Made by a program: the position numbers and the translations under genes
The notes under the pieces: model-generated
Database searches by the model: none
Told to the model about the DNA's origin: nothing
What the model saw: only the letters and a program-made list of their open reading frames with translations
Source: Streptomyces sp. ADI96-02
GTDB lineage: Bacteria; Actinomycetota; Actinomycetes; Streptomycetales; Streptomycetaceae
Length of the DNA stretch: 46,146 nucleotides
Assembly: GCF_003846185.1 (NCBI RefSeq)
Contig: NZ_ML123034.1
Span: forward strand, 4,144,931 to 4,191,076
Direction of reading: 5' to 3'
Shown here: in pieces, positions 18,699 through 26,894 of the stretch
How positions within the stretch are numbered: the stretch's first letter is position 1
How the letters are laid out: every line of letters begins with the position of its first letter

Positions 18699-19691
18699 AT
18701 GGACTGGCTCAGAAAACTCCCCGTGGTCGGGCCCCTCGTCTCCCGGCTGATGGAGACGCACGCCTGGCGTTCCTACGAGACGCTGGAGCGGGTCCACTGG
18801 GCCAGGCTCGCCGCCGCGATCACCTTCATCAGCTTCCTCGCGCTGTTCCCGCTGATCGCGGTGGGCGCGGCGATCGCCGCCGCGCTGCTGACGGACAAGC
18901 AGTTGGACACCATCAAGGAGAAGATCGCCGAGCAGGTGCCCGGCATCTCCGACCAGCTCGGCATCGACGGCCTGGTGGCCAACGCGGGCACGGTCGGACT
19001 CGTCGCGGGCGCGCTGCTGCTGTTCACCGGCATCGGCTGGGTCGGCTCGATGCGCGAATGCCTGCGCGCGGTCTGGGAACTGGACGACGTCCAGGAGGCC
19101 AACCCGGTCGTCGCCAAGGTGAAGGACGCCGTGCTGCTGGTCGGCCTCGGCGGCGCGGCGCTCGCCACGCTCGCCGTCTCCACCGCCGGCTCGACGGCCG
19201 TCGGCTGGAGCGCCGACCGGATCGGCATCCCGGAGGGCGGTGCGGGCGGCGTGCTGCTCCAGATCGCCGCCCTGGTGGTGGCCGTCCTCGCCGACTTCCT
19301 GCTGATGCTCTACCTGCTGACCCTGCTGCCCGGAGTGGAGCCGCCCCGCCGCCGGCTGGTCGTCGCGGCCCTGCTGGGCGCGGTCGGCTTCGAACTGCTC
19401 AAGCTGCTCCTCGGCAGCTACATCAAGGGCGTCGCGGGCAAGAGCATGTACGGCGCGTTCGGCGTGCCGATCGCCCTGCTCCTGTGGATCAACCTCACCG
19501 CCAAGCTGCTGCTGTTCTGCGCCGCCTGGACGGCCACCCGGTCCAGGGGCGAGACGGCGGACGGCGGGGCCGCCGGTCCGGACGGCGGCGGAGCCGCCGG
19601 AGCGCCGGGCGGTGCTTCCGGCGGCTCCACCCGGGCGGTCAGCGGCGGGGGAGGCGGCGCACCAGGTCGGGCAGCGGCCAGCGCCGGTTGA
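18699..19691 (+). CDS. YihY/BrkB-family membrane protein
   Basis: A 330-residue integral membrane protein with about six helices: first near 40-65 (ITFISFLALFPLIAVGAAIAAALL), others near 100-125, 145-170, 185-215, 225-250 and 255-280. It matches the YihY/UPF0761 family once misnamed ribonuclease BN. The function is unknown; a transporter or envelope role is usually assumed. The ATG at 18699 follows GGAGG at a slightly long distance. The C-terminal 50 residues are Gly/Ala-rich and probably disordered. The end of the gene overlaps the 3' end of the convergent DD-carboxypeptidase gene by about 50 bases, and it is divergent from dprE1. Confidence 0.9.
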   Translation: MDWLRKLPVVGPLVSRLMETHAWRSYETLERVHWARLAAAITFISFLALFPLIAVGAAIAAALLTDKQLDTIKEKIAEQVPGISDQLGIDGLVANAGTVGLVAGALLLFTGIGWVGSMRECLRAVWELDDVQEANPVVAKVKDAVLLVGLGGAALATLAVSTAGSTAVGWSADRIGIPEGGAGGVLLQIAALVVAVLADFLLMLYLLTLLPGVEPPRRRLVVAALLGAVGFELLKLLLGSYIKGVAGKSMYGAFGVPIALLLWINLTAKLLLFCAAWTATRSRGETADGGAAGPDGGGAAGAPGGASGGSTRAVSGGGGGAPGRAAASAG

Positions 19692-20892
19692 CCAGGAACA
19701 CCGCGCCGGCCAGCGCCACCAGCACTCCGCCGGCGACGGCCAGCGCGATGCCGACCCCGCTGGAGCCGGAGCCCGTGGACGCGTGCGTGGCCTTCGCCGG
19801 GTCCCCGGCGCCCCGGTCCGCGCCGGCCGTCTGCTGCGATCCCTTGCCGCCGATGCCGGTGTCCACCGACTTCGGCGGTACCAGCTCGCCGACCGGGGTC
19901 ACCTTGCCGCTCGCGGCGAAACCCCAGTCGAGCAGGTTGGCCGCCTCCTTGTAGACGGCGTGGCTCTCCTCCGCCGACGGGTTCATCACGGTTACCAGCA
20001 GCACTCGGCCGTTGCGCTCGGCCACGCCGGTGAAGGTGTTGCCCGCGTGCGTGGTGTAGCCGTTCTTGACCCCGGCGATGCCCCGGTAGGGATCGACGCC
20101 GATGTCCCCGGTGATCAGCCGGTTGGTGTTCTGGATCTCGAAGGTCTCGCGCTTCTTCCCCTCCTTCTCGTCGCCGGGGAAGTCGGCGGAGGCCGTCGCG
20201 GCGTACTCGCGGAAGTCCTTCTTCTGGAGGCCGCTGCGCGCGATCAGCGTGAGGTCGTAGGCGCTGGAGACCTGGCCCGGGGCGTCGTACCCGTCCGGCG
20301 AGATCACCTTCGTGTCCAGCGCCTGAAGCTCCTCGGCGTGCTTTTGCATGGCCTCCACGGTCTTCGGGATGCCTCCGTACATCTCCGACAGCACGTGCAC
20401 CGCGTCGTTGCCGGAGCGCAGGAAGACCCCGAGCCACAGGTCGTGGACCGTGTACGTGTGGTCCTCCTTGACGCCCACCAGGCTGCTGCCCTCGCCGACT
20501 CCGGACAGCTCGCTCTCGCGCACCGTGTGGGTCAGGGTGGTCGGCTGGAGCGCCGGCAGCACGGTGTCCGCGAAGAGCATCTTCAGCGTCGAGGCGGGCG
20601 GCAGCCGCCAGTGCGCGTTGTGCGCCGCCAGCACGTCCCCGCTCTCCGCGTCCGCCACGATCCACGAGCGGCCCGACAGCTCCTTGGGCAGCACCGGTGC
20701 GCCGGGGCCCAGATTGACCTGGGTGCCCGCTTTGGCGAGCTGCTCCCCGCCGAGGCTCGACATCGCGTTCGGCGGCTTCGGCTGTTTGTCGTCGGCCTTG
20801 TCCTTGTCGGCCGCCACTGCGGGATTGAGGACAAAAACGGACAACAATGCGGCGGAGGTGACCGTCATAGCGATCTTCTTCAGAGCAGACAC
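19639..20892 (-). CDS. D-alanyl-D-alanine carboxypeptidase (PBP5/DacA type)
   Basis: A 417-residue peptidoglycan carboxypeptidase of peptidase family S11. The signal peptide is residues 1-28 (ending NPAVAAD). The catalytic SxxK is Ser101-Thr-Leu-Lys104 (PPASTLKM), the SGN box is 160-162, and the third box is KNG (276-278, VKNGYTTHAG) where most members have KTG. A Ser/Gly linker and a C-terminal membrane helix (about 385-403) followed by NRRW anchor it outside the membrane. It trims the terminal D-Ala of stem peptides. The GTG at 20892 (VSALKKIAMTVTS) gives a clean signal peptide; the longer frame upstream is not plausible. Confidence 0.93.
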   Translation of the reverse strand: MSALKKIAMTVTSAALLSVFVLNPAVAADKDKADDKQPKPPNAMSSLGGEQLAKAGTQVNLGPGAPVLPKELSGRSWIVADAESGDVLAAHNAHWRLPPASTLKMLFADTVLPALQPTTLTHTVRESELSGVGEGSSLVGVKEDHTYTVHDLWLGVFLRSGNDAVHVLSEMYGGIPKTVEAMQKHAEELQALDTKVISPDGYDAPGQVSSAYDLTLIARSGLQKKDFREYAATASADFPGDEKEGKKRETFEIQNTNRLITGDIGVDPYRGIAGVKNGYTTHAGNTFTGVAERNGRVLLVTVMNPSAEESHAVYKEAANLLDWGFAASGKVTPVGELVPPKSVDTGIGGKGSQQTAGADRGAGDPAKATHASTGSGSSGVGIALAVAGGVLVALAGAVFLVNRRWPLPDLVRRLPRR

Positions 20893-21061
20893 GGTCGGAA
20901 ACGTACAGGGCGAAGATAGTGATGGGGATCCGGACCGCCGGACCCGCCGCAGGGACCGCCGGGACAGCCCTGTGCGCGACGCAGCCCGCACCGCGTCGCC
21001 TCCCGGCTCCGCCACCCCACCCCGGACGACCGGCCCGGAAGGCGGCGGCGATACTGGATCC

Positions 21062-21307
21062 ATGAAGCTCAGCCGCCCCGTCTCCTGGTTCCTGCTCGTG
21101 TTCGGGGTGTGGAGCTGGTTCATCTGGATCACTTTCGTCAAGAACCTGTGGCAGGACGGCAGCGGGCTGGCGTTCGACGACGCGGGTGAGCCCACGGGAT
21201 ACTTCTGGGTGCATCTGCTGCTCGCCATCACGTCCTTTCTTCTGGGGACGGCCGTCGGCGTCATCGGGTTGCGCGGTGTCCGGGCTTTGCGCAACGAGCG
21301 CGGTTGA
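21062..21307 (+). CDS. Small two-TM membrane protein
   Basis: An 81-residue protein beginning MKLSRPVSWFLLVFGVWSW, with hydrophobic segments at about 8-26 and 48-70. Between them is a short loop (KNLWQDGSGLAFDDAGEPTG), and a basic tail ends the protein. Its function is unknown. It lies between the divergent DD-carboxypeptidase and the metallophosphoesterase 21 bases downstream, with which it is probably co-transcribed. Streptomyces genomes keep this trio together, so a cell-envelope link is likely. The frame is open far upstream, but only the ATG at 21062 gives a protein-like N-terminus. Confidence 0.88.
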   Translation: MKLSRPVSWFLLVFGVWSWFIWITFVKNLWQDGSGLAFDDAGEPTGYFWVHLLLAITSFLLGTAVGVIGLRGVRALRNERG

Positions 21308-21331
21308 CGACAGGAACGTGGGTAAGCAGTG

Positions 21332-22729
21332 ATGGCAGTGGTATCCGCCGTGGTGGCGATCGTGGTGCTGGCGGTGCTCGCAGCCGTGCACCGCTACGTG
21401 TGGCGTCGTTTCGTCGGTGACACCACGGCGCCGGGCAGCCCGCTGCGCCGGGTGGGCACCGTCGCCGCCTTCGTCCTGCCGCTGCTGAGCGTCGGGGCCC
21501 TGGCCTCGGGCCGGATCGGCGCTCCCTTCTGGCTCCAGCAGGTGCTGGCCTGGCCGGGCTTCCTGTGGCTGGCCGCGCTGCTGTACCTGACGCTGGCCCT
21601 GCTGGTGGGCGAGGCCGTACGTCCGCTGCTGACCCGGTTCCTCGCCCGGCGGGCCCGGAACGGCGCGTCCGCGGCCCCGGCCGGAATACCCGCCGGAACC
21701 CCGGCCGGAGCGCCCGCCGCGGCGCCGGTCGGAACGTCGGCCGGAACGCCCGCCGGGACGTCCGCCGAGCCCTCGGCCGGAACCGCCGTCGCGACCGCCC
21801 CCGCGCCGAGCGGCGGCCCGTCCCAGGCCGAGGAACCGGTGCCGGGCACGGGCTCCGGCACGGGCCCCGGCTCGGACACACCCGCGGGGGCCACCGCCAC
21901 CGGCCCCTCCCGGCGGCTGTTCGTCTCCCGGATCGTCGGCGGGGCCGCCGCCGTCGCCGGGCTCTCCACCGTCGGCGGCGGCGCGTACGGCGTGCTGAAC
22001 GGGCCGAGCGTCAAACGCATCACCGTGCCCCTCGCCAAGCTGCCCCGCGCCGCGCACGGCTTCCGGATCGCCGTGGTCAGCGACATCCACCTCGGCCCGA
22101 CCCTCGGCCGCTCCCACACCCGCCGCATCGTCGACGCGATCAACTCCACCTCGCCCGACCTGGTCGCGGTCGTCGGCGACCTCGTCGACGGGACCGTCGC
22201 CGACCTCGGCCGGGCCGCCGAGCCCCTGGCCGACCTGCGGGCGCGGCACGGCAGCTTCTTCGTCACCGGCAACCACGAGTACTACTCCGGCGCCGCACAG
22301 TGGATCGACCACGTCCGCGAGCTGGGCCTGCACCCGCTGGAGAACGCCCGGGTGGAGATCGCCGGCTTCGACCTGGCCGGCGTCAACGACGTGGCGGGCG
22401 AGACCGAGGGCCAGGGGCCCGACTTCCAGCGCGCCCTCGGCGACCGGGACCGCACACGCGCCTCGGTGCTCCTCGCGCACCAGCCCGTCGTCATCCACGA
22501 CGCCGTCGAGCACGGCGTGGACCTCCAGCTCTCCGGCCACACGCACGGCGGCCAGCTCTGGCCCGGCAACTACCTCGCCGAGCTCGCCAACCCGACCGTC
22601 GCCGGCCTCGAACGCTACGGCGACACGCAGCTCTTCGTCTCCCGCGGCGCGGGCGCCTGGGGTCCGCCCGTGCGCGTCGGCGCCGAGTCCGACATCACCG
22701 TCGTACAACTGGCGTCCCGTCAGGCGTAG
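21332..22729 (+). CDS. Membrane-anchored metallophosphoesterase
   Basis: A 465-residue calcineurin-like phosphoesterase. The N-terminal part has several hydrophobic segments (about 3-20, 45-65, 75-100). An Ala/Gly/Thr/Pro-rich linker (about 110-185) and a further hydrophobic segment (RRLFVSRIVGGAAAVAGL) follow. The catalytic domain has all metal-binding blocks: SDIHLG, GDLVDG, GNHEYY and GHTHGGQ. The layout resembles YkuE/YaeI-type enzymes, which face outward and act on lipid or phosphodiester substrates. A GTG at 21329 precedes the ATG by one codon, so the start may be three bases earlier. The linker is built of imperfect repeats (PAGTPAGAPA) and probably varies in length. Confidence 0.9.
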   Translation: MAVVSAVVAIVVLAVLAAVHRYVWRRFVGDTTAPGSPLRRVGTVAAFVLPLLSVGALASGRIGAPFWLQQVLAWPGFLWLAALLYLTLALLVGEAVRPLLTRFLARRARNGASAAPAGIPAGTPAGAPAAAPVGTSAGTPAGTSAEPSAGTAVATAPAPSGGPSQAEEPVPGTGSGTGPGSDTPAGATATGPSRRLFVSRIVGGAAAVAGLSTVGGGAYGVLNGPSVKRITVPLAKLPRAAHGFRIAVVSDIHLGPTLGRSHTRRIVDAINSTSPDLVAVVGDLVDGTVADLGRAAEPLADLRARHGSFFVTGNHEYYSGAAQWIDHVRELGLHPLENARVEIAGFDLAGVNDVAGETEGQGPDFQRALGDRDRTRASVLLAHQPVVIHDAVEHGVDLQLSGHTHGGQLWPGNYLAELANPTVAGLERYGDTQLFVSRGAGAWGPPVRVGAESDITVVQLASRQA

Positions 22730-23008
22730 GCGCCGTCCGCAACCTTTGGAACGACGCTCGAACGACCGGTCCGTCGTCGTGAATACGGCACGGACGACTC
22801 ACCCTGAGCGACGAAAAGCAGCAGGTGAGAAGCCGGAAACGCCCTTTTCGGACAGGCTTGGTCGGACGTGTCGAACAAAAGGCCGTGAGCGCCCCCTTTG
22901 CTCTTCCAGATGTGAAAATCGTGTGATTGGCTGAGCCCAAACGTGCGGCGGTCGTGCGCGTTTGCGCGCACAGCGGCCGGGGTGGGGCTGGCAAGGGAGA
23001 GCACGGCA

Positions 23009-24562
23009 ATGCGGTCGGTCCGGGTTCGGATTCTCGCGATACTCGCGGTATTGGTCATCGCAGGCGTCGTCGCCTGGCAACTGCTCCCGTCGGGGGAGGC
23101 GAAGACCGACGCGATCACCGTCGGGACCTCGGACGAGGTCACCGCTCTGGACCCGGCCGGCGCGTACGACGCCGGTTCCTGGGCGATCTACAGCAACCTC
23201 TACCAGTCGCTGCTGACCTTCCGCTCCGGCGCGATCCTGCCGGAGCCGGACGCCGCCGAGAGCTGCGGCTTCGTCGGGCAGAAGCTCCAGACGTACCAGT
23301 GCAGGCTCCGGGACGACCTGACCTTCTCCAACGGTCGGAAGATCACCGCCGACGACGTCAAGTACTCCTTCGACCGCATGCTGAGGATCAAGGCGGATGT
23401 CGGCCCCGCGGCTCTCTTCCCGAACCTCGACAGCGTTGTCACCGAGGACCGCCTCATCACCTTCAACCTGTCCGCCAAGGACGCGACCTTCCCGCAGAAG
23501 CTCGCGACCGGCGCCGGGGCGATCGTCGACTCGACCGAGTACCCGCAGGACGCGCTCCGTCCGGGCAACCAGGTCGACGGCTCCGGCCCGTACGTCCTGA
23601 AGTCCTACCAGCCGGGCGTCAGCGCCGAGCTGGTGCCCAACCCGAAGTACCGCGGCGCGCTGAAGAAGACCGGCGTCGCGGTCGACGTCCGCTACTACAA
23701 GGGCTCCGAAGAGCTGCTGGCCGCCTGGAACAGCGGCGAGGTCGACGTCACGCACCGCCAGCTGCCCCCCGAGCGGCTGGCCGAGCTGAACCTCGGCGAC
23801 CCGGACCTGCGGGTCACCGAGGCGGACAGCGCCGAGATCCGCAACATCATCTTCAACGTCCGCGAGGGCTCCCCGTTCGCGAGCAGGAAGGTCCGCCAGG
23901 CCGTCGCCGCCCTCATCGACCGCGGACCGCTGGTCGGCGACGTCTACAAGGGCACCGTCGAGCCGCTGTACTCGCTGATCCCGCAGGGCTACATCGGGCA
24001 CAGCACGCCGTTCTTCGACTCCTATCCCTCGCCCGACCCGGAGCGCGCCGCGCGGCTCCTCCAGGAGGCCGGGGTCCGGACGCCGGTGCCCGTCGAGTTC
24101 GCCTACCGCGACGACGACGCGTACACGAAGGAGACCGCCGAACTCCGCCGGCAGCTGGAGAAGGACGGCCTGTTCAAGGTCTCCGTCAAGGCCGTCGAGT
24201 GGACGGAGTACCAGAAGGGCTACGCGGCCGGTGAGTACGACGCCTACACCGTCGGCTGGCTCCCCGACTTCCCGGACTCCGACACGTTCAGCCAGCCGCT
24301 CGTCGGCACCGGCAACGTCCTGCACAGCGGCTACTCCAGCAAGGCGATGGACCGGCTGATCGCGGCCACCCAGGAGTTCAGCGACCGCAGCCGGACCTCG
24401 TCCGACTTCAAGGACCTCCAGAAGCTGGTCGGCGAGGACGTCCCGCTGCTGCCGCTGTGGCAGAAGAAGGACTACGTCATCGCCACGTCGGACGTCTCCG
24501 GATCGCAGTACCTCTCCGACGGCACGGGCCTGTGGCGCCTGTGGGAGCTGGGCTGGATCTGA
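23009..24562 (+). CDS. ABC transporter substrate-binding protein, family 5
   Basis: A 517-residue extracytoplasmic peptide/nickel-type (SBP_bac_5) solute-binding protein. The N-terminal membrane segment (MRSVRVRILAILAVLVIAGVVAW) lacks a lipobox cysteine, so it is either cleaved or stays as an anchor instead of being lipidated. The body begins ITVGTSDEVTALDPAGAYD, with the family motifs YQSLLTF and SNGRKITADDVKYSFDRM. The ATG at 23009 follows AAGGGAGAG. No permease or ATPase genes are adjacent, so this is an orphan binding protein, as is common for this family in Streptomyces. The ligand is probably a peptide, but this cannot be read from sequence. It converges with the TetR gene, 8 bases apart. 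Confidence 0.93.
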   Translation: MRSVRVRILAILAVLVIAGVVAWQLLPSGEAKTDAITVGTSDEVTALDPAGAYDAGSWAIYSNLYQSLLTFRSGAILPEPDAAESCGFVGQKLQTYQCRLRDDLTFSNGRKITADDVKYSFDRMLRIKADVGPAALFPNLDSVVTEDRLITFNLSAKDATFPQKLATGAGAIVDSTEYPQDALRPGNQVDGSGPYVLKSYQPGVSAELVPNPKYRGALKKTGVAVDVRYYKGSEELLAAWNSGEVDVTHRQLPPERLAELNLGDPDLRVTEADSAEIRNIIFNVREGSPFASRKVRQAVAALIDRGPLVGDVYKGTVEPLYSLIPQGYIGHSTPFFDSYPSPDPERAARLLQEAGVRTPVPVEFAYRDDDAYTKETAELRRQLEKDGLFKVSVKAVEWTEYQKGYAAGEYDAYTVGWLPDFPDSDTFSQPLVGTGNVLHSGYSSKAMDRLIAATQEFSDRSRTSSDFKDLQKLVGEDVPLLPLWQKKDYVIATSDVSGSQYLSDGTGLWRLWELGWI

Positions 24563-24570
24563 CCGGCCGG

Positions 24571-25320
24571 TCAGTCCTTCGGGCCGGCCGTCCGCGCGGC
24601 CGGCGCGGAGGTCTCCGCCGGCTGCGGCATGAACTCCACCAGCAGCCCGTGCACCTGCCGCACGAGCGGGCGCAGCACCCGGAAGCGGGACAGCGCGATC
24701 GCCCGTGCGGCGATCGGCGCGACGCGCTCGACGAGCCGGCGGCTGCGCTCCGCGCCCGGGGACCGGTCGTACACCCAGAACAGCACCAGGCCCATCTGCA
24801 TCAGCCACAGCAACTCCGGGAGCAGCGGGGCCAGTTCCGGATCGCTTCCGGTGCTCGCGCCGGCCAGGCTCCGCGCGTGGATGGAGATCGCCGCGTCCCG
24901 GGCCGCCGCCGAGTCCCGGGAGAACGGGGAGAGCGGACTCTCCGGGTCGGCCGCGTTCTTGAAGAACTGGGCGGCGAAGCGGTGATACGGCTCCGCCACG
25001 TCGAGCCAGCCGAGCAGTACGCCCCGGATGCGCACCGCCAGATCCGGATCGCCCTCCAGCACGGGCCGGACCGCCGCCGCGTGCTCGGCGGCGATCCGGT
25101 CGTAGAAGCCCTGGACCAGGTGCTCCTTGGAGGAGAAGTAGTAGTAGGCGTTGCCGACGGAGACCCCGGCCTCCTGGGCGATGGCCCGCATGGTCGTCCG
25201 GTCGTAGCCCCGCTCGGCGAAGAGGGCCAGTGCCGTTTCGAGGATCAGCGTGCGGGTCTGCTCGCTCTTCGCCGCCTTGGCGGGCCGGTTCTCCTGCGCG
25301 TTCTTCGCTTCCTTCGCCAC
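24571..25320 (-). CDS. TetR-family transcriptional regulator
   Basis: A 249-residue TetR regulator. The DNA-binding domain is about 22-68 (TLILETALALFAERGYDRTTMRAIAQEAGVSVGNAYYYFSSKE, shown in parts: RGYDRTTMRAIAQEAGVS and NAYYYFSSKEHL). The C-terminal helical domain carries the ligand pocket and a Pro/Ala-rich end. The start is a GTG at 25320 (VAKEAKNAQENRPAK). The gene sits between an orphan binding-protein gene (convergent) and a small membrane-protein gene (same strand). No divergent target is evident, so its regulon is unknown; many such TetRs also control themselves. Confidence 0.93.
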   Translation of the reverse strand: MAKEAKNAQENRPAKAAKSEQTRTLILETALALFAERGYDRTTMRAIAQEAGVSVGNAYYYFSSKEHLVQGFYDRIAAEHAAAVRPVLEGDPDLAVRIRGVLLGWLDVAEPYHRFAAQFFKNAADPESPLSPFSRDSAAARDAAISIHARSLAGASTGSDPELAPLLPELLWLMQMGLVLFWVYDRSPGAERSRRLVERVAPIAARAIALSRFRVLRPLVRQVHGLLVEFMPQPAETSAPAARTAGPKD

Positions 25321-25411
25321 GGTCCCAGGCTATCGGGGCGCCCGCCGGACGCCCGACGGCGACCGTGCGCCCGAACCGGGCGCGGCCCCGGCCCCCCTCG
25401 GCCTCGGAGGC

Positions 25412-25957
25412 TCAGGCGCTCATCGAGCGGGCCGCGTTGACCTGGCCCATGACTCCGGGGAAGGTGTGCGGGCCCATCGCCGGGATCATCGTGGCGTGGT
25501 ACCGGCCGCCGCTGGTGACCGTGACCTGGATGAAGCCGGTCGTCCTCTTCTCCTTCATCAGCAGGAAGAGCAGCCCGATCAGGCACAGCAGCGCGAAGAC
25601 GATCGCCAGCACGATCGCGACCGGCGGGATCCGCTCCTCCGTGTGCGACATGTCCGTCGCCGTCCACACCGCGCCCTTGAGCGGCAGCGTGCCGGACGGG
25701 GTGACGACCGAGTCGTTCATGACGGTGATGTCGCCGAGCGTCAGCACCGGCACGGTGCCCGCACCGGGCACGCCGTAGCCGGGGCCGGGCTGAGCGGCGG
25801 ACTCGGGCAGCGGCTGCGGGTAGCCGTACGCGGGTGCCGCTCCGTACGCGGGACAGCCGTAGCCCTGGTCGCCGGAGCCGGCGGTGGGCGGGTGGCCGGG
25901 CTGCTGGGGAGGTCCCCACGTGTACGCGTCGCCCGGATACGGATTCGGCTCGCTCAT
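25412..25957 (-). CDS. Single-pass membrane protein with Gly/Pro/Tyr-rich N-terminus
   Basis: A 181-residue protein starting MSEPNPYPGDAYTWGPPQQP. Residues 1-75 are Gly/Pro/Gln/Tyr-rich. A folded segment follows (VPVLTLGDITVMNDSVVTPSG, in two parts VPVLTLGDITV and NDSVVTPSGTLPL). A membrane helix lies at about 114-136 (VAIVLAIVFALLCLIGLLFLL), then a short domain with TGFIQVTVTSGGRYHATMIP. It is conserved in Streptomyces next to the sdh region; the function is unknown. The start is the ATG at 25957; an in-frame codon at 26020 would add 21 unlike residues. Confidence 0.87.
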   Translation of the reverse strand: MSEPNPYPGDAYTWGPPQQPGHPPTAGSGDQGYGCPAYGAAPAYGYPQPLPESAAQPGPGYGVPGAGTVPVLTLGDITVMNDSVVTPSGTLPLKGAVWTATDMSHTEERIPPVAIVLAIVFALLCLIGLLFLLMKEKRTTGFIQVTVTSGGRYHATMIPAMGPHTFPGVMGQVNAARSMSA

Positions 25958-26055
25958 GGGATCCCCGATCCTCTGCTCGTCCTGGACGCCCGTGCTCGGC
26001 GCTCGTCCTCGGCTCCGCACGACCGTACCGCCCGGACCTCCCCGGCCGCAGCGAG

Positions 26056-26098
26056 AAGCCCCGCCCGCCGCGGTGCCGAGACCGCGGGGACGGGGCTT
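26056..26098. terminator. Two-part hairpin after the sdh operon
   Basis: AAGCCCCG (26056-26063) pairs with CGGGGCTT (26091-26098), and CCGCGGT (26068-26074) with ACCGCGG (26081-26087), around a 6-base loop. It lies 29 bases beyond the sdhB stop in the direction of transcription. Confidence 0.85.
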
Positions 26099-26126
26099 GT
26101 CGGTGTGCCGGGCGGAGCCCGCAGGG

Positions 26127-26894
26127 TCAGAAGCGGCGCGTGATGAGCGCGCGCTTCACTTCCTGGATCGCCTTGGTGACCTCGATGCCGCGCGGGCAGG
26201 CGTCCGTGCAGTTGAACGTCGTACGGCAGCGCCACACGCCGTCACGGTCGTTGAGGATCTCCAGCCGCTGCTCGCCGGCCTCGTCGCGCGAGTCGAAGAT
26301 GAAGCGGTGCGCGTTGACGATCGCCGCCGGGCCGAAGTACTGGCCGTCGTTCCAGAACACCGGGCACGAGGACGTGCACGCGGCGCACAGGATGCACTTG
26401 GTGGTGTCGTCGAAGCGCTCGCGGTCCTCGGCGGACTGGAGCCGCTCGCGGGTCGGCTCGTTCCCCTTGGTGACGAGGAAGGGCATGACGTCGCGGTACG
26501 CCTGGAAGAACGGGTCCATGTCGACCACGAGGTCCTTGAGGACCGTGAGGCCCTTGATGGCCTCGACCGTGATCGGCTTGTCCGGGTTGATGTCCTTGAT
26601 CAGCGTCTTGCAGGCGAGCCTGTTCTTGCCGTTGATCCGCATCGCGTCGGAGCCGCAGATGCCGTGGGCGCAGGAACGGCGGAACGTCAGCGTCCCGTCG
26701 AGCTCCCACTTGATCTTGTGAAGGGCGTCGAGGACACGCTCCTTCGGGTCGATCTCGATCTGGAAGTCCTGCCACTGGGCCTCGTCGGAGACCTCCGGGT
26801 TGAAGCGGCGGATCCGGAACGTGGCCGTGATGAAGGGCGAGTCGGCGAAGCCGGCCTCGGCCTTGTCGATCTTGTCCAGGGTCGGGGTAGCCAT
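26127..26894 (-). CDS. sdhB: Succinate dehydrogenase iron-sulfur subunit
   Basis: A 255-residue SdhB carrying electrons from SdhA to the quinone site. The plant-type ferredoxin domain has Cys75, Cys80 and Cys95 with Asp83 (RRSCAHGICGSDAM) as the 2Fe-2S site. The C-terminal domain has CILCAACTSSCP and CRTTFNCTDACP for the 4Fe-4S and 3Fe-4S centres. The start ATG shares its A with the sdhA stop (TGATG), giving translational coupling. It is the last gene of sdhCDAB and is followed by a strong hairpin. Confidence 0.97.
   Translation of the reverse strand: MATPTLDKIDKAEAGFADSPFITATFRIRRFNPEVSDEAQWQDFQIEIDPKERVLDALHKIKWELDGTLTFRRSCAHGICGSDAMRINGKNRLACKTLIKDINPDKPITVEAIKGLTVLKDLVVDMDPFFQAYRDVMPFLVTKGNEPTRERLQSAEDRERFDDTTKCILCAACTSSCPVFWNDGQYFGPAAIVNAHRFIFDSRDEAGEQRLEILNDRDGVWRCRTTFNCTDACPRGIEVTKAIQEVKRALITRRF

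Noticed and set aside
19418..22708. 1096-codon minus-strand frame spanning three genes
   Set aside because: It overlaps the YihY, DD-carboxypeptidase and metallophosphoesterase genes in shadow frames and shows no folded-domain pattern.
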